From Odontocerum albicorne (taxonomy: Eukaryota; Arthropoda; Insecta; Trichoptera; Odontoceridae), in NCBI GenBank assembly GCA_949825065.1, contig OX463848.1:43968901-44032900 (forward strand): 64,000 nucleotides of DNA, read 5' to 3'. How positions within the stretch are numbered: position 1 is the stretch's first letter; the number at the start of each line of letters is the position of its first letter. The notes under the pieces are model-generated. The model was given only the letters and a program-made list of their open reading frames with translations. It did not search any database and was not told where the DNA came from. A program made the translations under genes and the position numbers. This document shows positions 51,665 through 60,545 of this stretch, one piece after another.

Positions 51665-51815
51665 ATTGATAAGCGATATTAATAACCCTCAAATACCAAA
51701 AAACAAGTGTTTTGTGAGTAAAATATTTTTTGATCTGTTTCGTCTTTTGATACTAAAAACCTATCAAGTTTCGTCAATTTTTTTTTGTCTATTTTCATAT
51801 AATTACTTACTTATT
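51665..51815 (+). repeat. Type B monomer exemplar (151 bp)
   Basis: Type B carries gagtaaaat, tttgatctgtttcg, tcttttgatactaaaaacc, tatcaagtttcgtcaa and gtctattttcatataattac in place of the A-class words. It shares the invariant box with A. The preceding unit, 51,514-51,664, is also type B but has gaataaaat, so this is a B-B pair; most B units elsewhere are flanked by A units. B lacks TGCGCA and has GATC instead. Confidence 0.9.
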
Positions 51816-52416
51816 ATTGATAAGCGATATTAATAACCCGCAAATACCAAAAAACAAGTGTTTTGTGAGTAAAATATTTTTTGCGCATTTTCGTCTATTG
51901 AGGCTTAAATCCTTTCAAGTTTAGTCAATTTTTTTTTGTCTGATTTCATATTATTTCTTACTTATTATTGATAAGCGATATAAATAACCCTCAAATACCA
52001 AAAAACAAGTGTTTTGTGAGTAAAATATTTTTTGATCTGTTTCGTCTTTTGATACTAAAAACCTATCAAGTTTAGTCAATTTTTTTTTGTCTATTTTCAT
52101 ATAATTACTTACTTATTATTGATAAGCGATATTAATAACCCACAAATACCAAAAAACAAGTTTTTTGTGAGTAAAATATTTTTGCGCATTTTCGTCTATT
52201 GAGGCTTAAATCCTTTCAAGTTTAGTCAATTTTTTTTTGTCTGATTTCATATTATTTCTTACTTATTATTGATAAGCGATATAAATAACCCTCAAATACC
52301 AAAAAACAAGTGTTTTGTGAGTAAAATATTTTTTGATCTGTTTCGTCTTTTGATACTAAAAACCTATCAAGTTTAGTCAATTTTTTTTTGTCTATTTTCA
52401 TATAATTACTTACTTA

Positions 52417-52439
52417 TTATTGATAAGCGATATTAATAA
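52417..52439. other. Dyad 1 of the invariant box (exemplar)
   Basis: Nine-base arms ttattgata and tattaataa flank a 5-base centre agcga; eight of nine arm positions are Watson-Crick complementary and the other is G-T. It straddles the conventional monomer start and occurs in nearly all monomers. Common variants change the centre (accga in D1, tagcg in some A units) or the right arm (tataaataa in E and others). It could be a protein-binding site, a potential cruciform, or simply a conserved AT-rich word. Confidence 0.6.
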
Positions 52440-52868
52440 CCCTCAAATACCAAAAAACAAGTGTTTTGTGAGATAAATATTTTTTGCGCATTTTCGTCTA
52501 TTGAGGCTTAAATCCTTTCAAGTTTAGTCAATTTTTTTTGTCTGATTTCATATTATTTCTTACTTATTATTGATAAGCGATATTAATAACCCTCAAATAC
52601 CAAAAAACAAGTGTTTTGTGAGATAAATATTTTTTGCGCATTTTCGTCTATTGAGGCTTAAATCCTTTCAAGTTTAGTCAATTTTTTTTGTCTGATTTCA
52701 TATTATTTCTTACTTATTATTGATAAGCGATATTAATAACCCTCAAATACCAAAAAACAAGTGTTTTGTGAGATAAATATTTTTTGCGCATTTTCGTCTA
52801 TTGAGGCTTAAATCCTTTCAAGTTTAGTCAATTTTTTTTGTCTGATTTCATATTATTTCTTACTTATT
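52419..52868 (+). repeat. Type A monomer, three base-identical 150-bp copies in tandem
   Basis: Units at 52,419-52,568, 52,569-52,718 and 52,719-52,868 are identical over all 150 positions as read. Type A is the commonest class: gagataaat after the invariant box, then TGCGCA, cgtctattgaggcttaaatcc, tttagtcaa, a T tract (T8 here) and gtctgatttcatattatttc. Neighbouring A units normally differ by one or more bases, so three perfect copies imply a very recent single-monomer expansion. This makes a convenient reference unit for numbering the satellite. It lies inside the 1,506-bp separation of the duplicated cassette at 51,290 and 52,796. Confidence 0.95.
52451..52470. other. Dyad 2 of the invariant box (exemplar)
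   Basis: CAAAAAACAAGTGTTTTGTG is a 20-bp inverted repeat with a 2-base centre; eight of nine arm positions pair, and the inner six (AAAACA/TGTTTT) pair perfectly. It sits at monomer positions 33-52, centred about 32.5 bp from dyad 1, and is among the least variable stretches of the unit. F monomers and those with gtttgg or ccagtg depart from it. A symmetric site suggests a homodimeric binding protein, but no such factor can be named from the sequence. Confidence 0.6.
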
Positions 52869-53361
52869 ATTGATAAGCGATATTAATAACCCTCAAATAC
52901 CAAAAAACAAGTGTTTTGTGAGTAAAATATTTTTTGCGCATTTTCGTCTATTTAGGCTTAAATCCTTTCAAATTAAGTCAATATTTTTTTGTCTGATTTC
53001 ATATTATTTCTTACTTATTATTGATAAGCGATATTAATAACCCTCAAATACCAAAAAACAAGTGTTTTGTGAATAAAATATTTTTTGATCTGTTTCGTCT
53101 TTTGATACTAAAAACCTATCAAGTTTCGTCAATTTTTTTTTGTCTATTTTCATATAATTACTTACTTATTATTGATAAGCGATATTAATAACCCTCAAAT
53201 ACCAAAAAACAAGTGTTTTGTGAGTAAAATATTTTTTGATCTGTTTCGTCTTTTGATACTAAAAACCTATCAAGTTTCGTCAATTTTTTTTTGTCTATTT
53301 TCATATAATTACTTACTTATTATTGATAAGCGATATTAATAACCCGCAAATACCAAAAAAC

Positions 53362-54674
53362 AAGTGTTTGGTGAGATAAATATTTTTTGCGCATTTTCGT
53401 CTATTGAGGCTTAAATCCTTTCAAGTTCAGTCAATTTTTTTTTGTCTAATTTCATATTATTTCTTACTTATTATTGATAAGCGATATTAATAACCCTCAA
53501 ATACCAAAAAACAAGTGTTTTGTGAGATAAATATTTTTTGCGCATTTTCGTCTATTGAGGCTTAAATCCTTTCAAGTTTAGTCAATTTTTTTTTGTCTGA
53601 TTTCATATAATTACTTACTTACTATTAATAAGCGATATTAATAACCCTCAAATACCAAAAAACAAGTGTTTTGTGAGTAAAATATTTTTTGATCTGTTTC
53701 GTCTTTTGAGACTAAAAACCTATCAAGTTTGGTCAATTTTTTTTTGTCTGATTTCATATTATTACTTACTTATTATTGATAAGCGATATTAATTACCCTC
53801 AAATACAAAACAACAAGTGTTTTGTGAGTAAAATATTTTTTGATCTGTTTCGTCTTTTGAGACTAAGAACCTTTCAAGTTTAGTCAATTTTTTTTGTCTG
53901 ATTTCATATTATTTCTTACTTATTATTGATAAGCGATATTAATAACCCTCAAATACCAAAAAACAAGTGTTTTGTGAGATAAATAGTTTTTGCGCATTTT
54001 CGTCTATTGAGGCTTAAATCCTTTCAAGTTTAGTCAATTTTTTTTGTCTGATTTCATATTATTTCTTACTTATTATTGATAAGCGATATTAATAACCCTC
54101 AAATACCAAAAAACAAGTGTTTTGAGAGATAAATATTTTTTGCGCATTTTCGTCTATTGAGGCTAAAATCCTTTCAAGTTTCGTCAATTTTTTTTGTCTG
54201 ATTTCATATTATTTCTTACTAATTATTGATAAGCGATATTAATAACATTTCAAATACCAAAAAACAAGTGTTTTGTGAGATAAATATTTTTTGCGCATTT
54301 TCGTCTATTGAGGCTTAAATCCTTTCAAGTTTAGTCAATTTTTTTTGTCTGATTTCATATTATTTCTTACTTATTATTGATAAGCGATATTAATAACCCT
54401 CAAATACCAAAAAACAAGTGTTTTGTGAGATAAATATTTTTTGCGCATTTTCGTCTATTGAGGCTTAAATCCTTTCAAGTTTAGTCAATTTTTTTTGTCT
54501 GATTTCATATTATTTCTTACTTATTATTGATAAGCGACATTAATTACCCACAAATACCAAAAAACAAGTGTTTTGTGAGTTAAATATTTTTTGCGCATTT
54601 TCGTCTATAAAGGGTAAAATCCTTTCAAGTTTGGTCAATTTTTTTGTCTGATTTCATATTATTTCTTACTTATT
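53362..54674 (+). repeat. Monomeric stretch before the 12-mer array
   Basis: A, D-like and C units without a repeated order. Contains the singletons attaataag (~53,625), aatagtttttg (~53,983), tttgagagata (~54,121) and aacatttcaaat (~54,245, in the normally invariant aaccctcaaat), plus gcgacattaattaccc (~54,536). No gene or foreign element is visible. Confidence 0.75.
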
Positions 54675-57600
54675 ATTGATAAGCGATATAAATAACCCTC
54701 AAATACCAAAAAACAAGTGTTTTGTGAGATAAATATTTTTTGCGCATTTTCGTCTACTGAGGCTAAAATCCTTTCGAGTTTCGTCAATTTTTTTTTGTCT
54801 GATTTCATATTATTTCTTACTTATTATTGATAAGCGATATTAATAACCCTCAAATACCAAAAAACAAGTGTTTTGTGAGTAAAATATTTTTTGATCTGTT
54901 TCGTCCTTTGAGACTAAGAACCTTTCAAGTTTGGTCAATTTTTTTTTGTCTAATTTCATATTATTACTAACTTATTATTGATAAGCGATAATAATAACCC
55001 TCAAATACCAAAAAACAAGTGTTTTGTGAGATAAATATTTTTTGCGCATTTTCGTCTATTGAGGCTAAAATCCTTTCAAGTTTCGTCAATTTTTTTTGTC
55101 TGATTTCATATTATTTCTTACTAATTATTGATAAGCGATATTAATAACCCTCAAATACCAAAAAACAAGTGTTTTGTGAGATAAATATTTTTTGCGCATT
55201 TTCGTCCATTGAGGCTTAAATCCTTTCAAGTTTAGTCAATTTTTTTTGTCTGATTTCATATTATTTCTTACTTATTATTGATAAGCGATATTAATAACCC
55301 ACAAATACCAAAAAACAAGTTTTTTGTGAGTAAAATATTTTTGCGCATTTTCGTCTATTGAGGCTTAAATCCTTTCAAGTTTAGTCAATTTTTTTTTGTC
55401 TGATTTCATATTATTTCTTACTTATTATTGATAAGCGATATTAATAACCCTCAAATACCAAAAAACAAGTGTTTTGTGAGTAAAATATTTTTTGATCTGT
55501 TTCGTCTTTTGATACTAAAAACCTATCAAGTTTCGTCAATTTTTTTTTGTCTATTTTCATATAATTACTTACTTATTATTGATAAGCGATATTAATAACC
55601 CTCAAATACCAAAAAACAAGTGTTTTGTGAGATAAATATTTTTTGCGCATTTTCGTCTATTGAGGCTTAAATCCTTTCAAGTTTAGTCAATTTTTTTTTG
55701 TCTGATTTCATATTATTTCTTACTTATTATTGATAAGCGATATTAATAACCCTCAAATACCAAAAAACAAGTGTTTTGTGAATAAAATATTTTTTGATCT
55801 GTTTCGTCTTTTGATACTAAAAACCTATCAAGTTTCGTCAATTTTTTTTTGTCTATTTTCATATAATTACTTACTTATTATTGATAAGCGATATTAATAA
55901 CCCTCAAATACCAAAAAACAAGTGTTTTGTGAGTAAAATATTTTTTGATCTGTTTCGTCTTTTGATACTAAAAACCTATCAAGTTTCGTCAATTTTTTTT
56001 TGTCTATTTTCATATAATTACTTACTTATTATTGATAAGCGATATTAATAACCCTCAAATACCAAAAAACAAGTGTTTTGTGAGATAAATATTTTTTGCG
56101 CATTTTCGTCTATTGATGCTTAAATCCTTTCAAGTTTAGTCAATTTTTTTTTGTCTGATTTCATATTATTTCTTACTTATTATTGATAAGCGATATTAAT
56201 AACCCTCAAATACCAAAAAACAAGTGTTTTGTGAGTAAAATATTTTTTGCGCATTTTCGTCTATTGAGGCTTAAATCCTTTCAAGTTTAGTCAATTTTTT
56301 TTTGTCTGATTTCATATTATTTCTTACTTATTATTGATAAGCGATATAAATAACCCTCAAATACCAAAAAACAAGTGTTTTGTGAGTAAAATATTTTTTG
56401 ATGTGTTTCGTCTTTTGAGACTAAACCTTTCAAGTTTGGTCAATTTTTTTTGTCTAATTTCATATAATTACTTACTTATTATTGATAAGCGATATTATAA
56501 ACCCTCAAATACCAAAAAACAAGTGTTTTGTGAGATAAATATTTTTTGCGCATTTTCGTCTACTGAGGCTAAAATCCTTTCGAGTTTCGTCAATTTTTTT
56601 TTGTCTGATTTCATATTATTTCTTACTTATTATTGATAAGCGATATAAATAACCCTCAAATACCAAAAAACAAGTGTTTTGTGAGTAAAATATTTTTTGA
56701 TCTGTTTCGTCCTTTGAGACTAAGAACCTTTCAAGTTTGGTCAATTTTTTTTTGTCTAATTTCATATTATTACTAACTTATTATTGATAAGCGATAATAA
56801 TAACCCTCAAATACCAAAAAACAAGTGTTTTGTGAGATAAATATTTTTTGCGCATTTTCGTCTATTGAGGCTAAAATCCTTTCAAGTTTCGTCAATTTTT
56901 TTTGTCTGATTTCATATTATTTCTTACTAATTATTGATAAGCGATATTAATAACCCTCAAATACCAAAAAACAAGTGTTTTGTGAGATAAATATTTTTTG
57001 CGCATTTTCGTCTATTGAGGCTTAAATCCTTTCAAGTTTAGTCAATTTTTTTTGTCTGATTTCATATTATTTCTTACTTATTATTGATAAGCGATATTAA
57101 TAACCCACAAATACCAAAAAACAAGTCTTTTGTGAGTAAAATATTTTTGCGCATTTTCGTCTATTGAGGCTTAAATCCTTTCAAGTTTAGTCAATTTTTT
57201 TTTGTCTGATTTCATATTATTTCTTACTTATTATTGATAAGCGATATTAATAACCCTCAAATACCAAAAAACAAGTGTTTTGTGAGTAAAATATTTTTTG
57301 ATCTGTTTCGTCTTTTGATACTAAAAACCTATCAAGTTTCGTCAATTTTTTTTTGTCTATTTTCATATAATTACTTACTTATTATTGATAAGCGATATTA
57401 ATAACCCTCAAATACCAAAAAACAAGTGTTTTGTGAGATAAATATTTTTTGCGCATTTTCGTCTATTGAGGCTTAAATCCTTTCAAGTTTAGTCAATTTT
57501 TTTTTGTCTGATTTCATATTATTTCTTACTTATTATTGATAAGCGATATTAATAACCCTCAAATACCAAAAAACAAGTGTTTTGTGAATAAAATATTTTT

Positions 57601-58286
57601 TGATCTGTTTCGTCTTTTGATACTAAAAACCTATCAAGTTTCGTCAATTTTTTTTTGTCTATTTTCATATAATTACTTACTTATTATTGATAAGCGATAT
57701 TAATAACCCTCAAATACCAAAAAACAAGTGTTTTGTGAGTAAAATATTTTTTGATCTGTTTCGTCTTTTGATACTAAAAACCTATCAAGTTTCGTCAATT
57801 TTTTTTTGTCTATTTTCATATAATTACTTACTTATTATTGATAAGCGATATTAATAACCCTCAAATACCAAAAAACAAGTGTTTTGTGAGATAAATATTT
57901 TTTGCGCATTTTCGTCTATTGATGCTTAAATCCTTTCAAGTTAAGTCAATTTTTTTTTGTCTGATTTCATATTATTTCTTACTTATTATTGATAAGCGAT
58001 ATTAATAACCCTCAAATACCAAAAAACAAGTGTTTTGTGAAATAAATATTTTTTGCGCATTTTCGTCTATTGAGGCTTAAATCCTTTCAAGTTTAGTCAA
58101 TTTTTTTTGTCTGATTTCATATTATTTCTTACTTATTATTGATAAGCGATATTAATAACCCTCAAATACCAAAAAACAAGTGTTTTGTGAGTAAAATATT
58201 TTTTGCGCATTTTCGTCTATTGAGGCTTAAATCCTTTCAAGTTTAGTCAATTTTTTTTTGTCTGATTTCATATTATTTCTTACTTA
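54675..58286 (+). repeat. 12-mer higher-order repeat, copies 1 and 2 (~1,806 bp each)
   Basis: Copy 1 is 54,675-56,480; copy 2 starts at 56,481. Order: A with ctactgagg and ctttcgagtt, D2, A with gcgataataa, A with cttactaatt upstream, A-like with aacccacaa, B, A, B with gaataaaat, B, A with tattgatgctt, a gagtaaaat A, and in copy 1 the 148-bp unit. Tags recur at 1,806 bp: ctttcgagtt 54,771 and 56,577, aacccaca 55,296 and 57,102, tattgatg 56,111 and 57,917. Copy 2 departs near 57,988 (gaaataaat) and lacks the 148-bp unit. Confidence 0.9.
56333..56480 (+). repeat. Shortened 148-bp monomer, tag of the 12-mer repeat
   Basis: This unit has gatgtgtttcg where others have gatctgtttcg, and gactaaacc where the D-like units have gactaagaacc, a 2-bp loss; with a T8 tract the unit is 148 bp. 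Copies at 60,398 and 62,205 are offset by 4,065 and 1,807 bp. The following monomer in each case reads gatattataaaccc then ctactgagg and ctttcgagtt, so the pair is inherited together. Confidence 0.88.
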
Positions 58287-60397
58287 TTATTGATAAGCGA
58301 TATTAATAACCCTCAAATACCAAAAAACAAGTGTTTTGTGAGTAAAATATTTTTTGCGCATTTTCGTCTATTGAGGCTTAAATCCTTTCAAGTTTAGTCA
58401 ATTTTTTTTTGTCTGATTTCATATTATTTCTTACTTATTATTGATAAGCGATATAAATAACCCTCAAATACCAAAAAACAAGTGTTTTGTGAGTAAAATA
58501 TTTTTTGATCTGTTTCGTCTTTTGAGACTAAGAACCTTTCAAGTTTGGTCAATTTTTTTTGTCTAATTTCATATAATTACTTACTTATTATTGATAAGCG
58601 ATATTAATAACCCTCAAATACCAAAAAACAAGTGTTTTGTGAGATAAATATTTTTTGCGCATTTTCGTCTATTGAGGCTAAAATCCTTTCAAGTTTCGTC
58701 AATTTTTTTTTGTCTGATTTCATATTATTTCTTACTTATTATTGATAAGCGATATTAATAACCCTCAAATACCAAAAAACAAGTGTTTTGTGAGTAAAAT
58801 ATTTTTTGATCTGTTTCGTCCTTTGAGACTAAGAACCTTTCAAGTTTGGTCAATTTTTTTTTGTCTAATTTCATATTATTACTAACTTATTATTGATAAG
58901 CGATATTAATAACCCTCAAATACCAAAAAACAAGTGTTTTGTGAGTAAAATATTTTTTGATCTGTTTCGTCTTTTGAGACTAAAAACCTATCAAGTTTCG
59001 TCCATTTTTTTTTGTCTAATTTCATATAATTACTTACTTATTATTGATAAGCGATATTAATAACCCTCAAATACCAAAAAACAAGTGTTTTGTGAGATAA
59101 ATATTTTTTGCGCATTTTCGTCTATTGAGGCTAAAATCCTTTCAGGTTTCGTCAATTTTTTTTGGCTGATTTCATATTATTTCTTACTTATTATTGATAA
59201 GCGATATTAATAACCCTCAAATACCAAAAAAACAAGTGTTTTGTGAGATAAATATTTTTTGCGCATTTTCGTCTATTGAGGCTTAAATCCTTTCAAGTTT
59301 AGTCAATTTTTTTTGTCTGATTTCATATTATTTCTTACTTATTATTGATAAGCGATATTAATAACCCTCAAATACCAAAAAACAAGTGTTTTGTGAGATA
59401 AATATTTTTTGCGCATTTTCGTCTATTGAGGCTTAAATCCTTTCAAATTTAGTCAATTTTTTTTTGTCTGATTTCATATTATTTCTTACTTATTATTGAT
59501 AAGCGATATTAATAACCCTCAAATACCAAAAAACAAGTGTTTTGTGAATAAAATATTTTTTGATCTGTTTCGTCTTTTGATACTAAAAACCTATCATGTT
59601 TCGTCAATTTTTTTTGTCTATTTTCATATAATTACTTACTTATTATTGATAAGCGATATTATTCACCCTCAAATACCAAAAAACAAGTGTTTTGTGAGTA
59701 AAATATTTTTTGATCTGTTTCGTCTTTTGATACTAAAAACCTATCAAGTTTCGTCAATTTTTTTTTGTCTATTTTCATATAATTACTTACTTATTATTGA
59801 TAAGCGATATTAATAACCCTCAAATACCAAAAAACAAGTGTTTTGTGAGATTAATATTTTTTGCGCATTTTCGTCTATTGAGGCTTAAATCCTTTCAAGT
59901 TCAGTCAATTTTTTTTTGTCTAATTTCATATTATTTCTTACTTATTATTGATAAGCGATATAAATAACCCTCAAATACCAAAAAACAAGTGTTTTGTGAG
60001 TAAAATATTTTTTGATCTGTTTCGTCTTTTGAGACTAAGAACCTTTCAAGTTTAGTCAATTTTTTTTGTCTGATTTCATATTATTACTTACTTATTATTG
60101 ATAAGCCATATTAATAACCCTCAAATACCAAAAAACAAGTGTTTTGTGAGATAAATATTTTTTGCGCATTTTCGTCTATTGAGGCTTAAATCCTTTCAAG
60201 TTTAGTCAATTTTTTTTGTCTGATTTCATATTATTTCTTACTTATTATTGATAAGCGATATTAATAACCCTCAAATACCAAAAAACAAGTGTTTTGTGAG
60301 TAAAATATTTTTTGCGCATTTTCGTCTATTGAGGCTTAAATCCTTTCAAGTTTAGTCAATTTTTTTTTGTCTGATTTCATATTATTTCTTACTTATT
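58287..60397 (+). repeat. Unstructured stretch between 12-mer pairs
   Basis: About 14 A, B, D2 and D-like monomers. It includes a ttggctg A unit (~59,163), a B-B pair at ~59,495-59,800 in which the second unit reads attattcaccctc (~59,657), and gataagccatatt (~60,101), all singletons in the window. The right edge is the upstream neighbour of the 148-bp unit at 60,398, repeating 56,333 at 4,065 bp. Confidence 0.75.
58741..58891 (+). repeat. Type D2 monomer exemplar (151 bp)
   Basis: D2 resembles D1 (gatctgtttcg, ctaagaacc, tttggtcaa) but reads tcctttgagactaag and has the normal gataagcga box; its tail is gtctaatttcatattattac. It replaces D1 to the right of 47,597 (near 47,990, 49,030, 50,990, 54,900, 56,710, 58,820, 60,780 and 62,580) and also occurs once at ~5,510 in the left mosaic. 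Confidence 0.85.
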
Positions 60398-60545
60398 ATT
60401 GATAAGCGATATAAATAACCCTCAAATACCAAAAAACAAGTGTTTTGTGAGTAAAATATTTTTTGATGTGTTTCGTCTTTTGAGACTAAACCTTTCAAGT
60501 TTGGTCAATTTTTTTTGTCTAATTTCATATAATTACTTACTTATT

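Larger units (their letters stand above)
51290..53361 (+). repeat. 4-monomer cassette duplicated 1,506 bp apart
   Basis: 51,290-51,855 recurs at 52,796-53,361. The cassette is A, a gagtaaaat unit with tctatttagg and aaattaagtcaatattt (51,441 and 52,947), B with gaataaaat, B, then aacccgcaa (51,835 and 53,341). Between the cassettes are two copies of a hybrid-A/B dimer (302 bp; tttagtcaa in B) and the three identical A units. The right copy diverges at gtttggtgagata (~53,367). Confidence 0.85.

Noticed and set aside
52451..52470. Dyad 2 as an operator or terminator hairpin of a nearby gene.
   Set aside because: There is no nearby gene, and the stem is almost pure A-T; it is treated as a satellite-internal symmetric site.
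52487..52503. CENP-B box in type A monomers (tttcgtctattgaggct).
   Set aside because: Only TTCG and part of the GG block match; CGGG and the central A are absent.
52531..52540. T7-T10 tract as a Pol III or intrinsic terminator.
   Set aside because: No GC-rich hairpin precedes it, no A/B boxes or tRNA/5S-like gene is present, and it recurs in every monomer.
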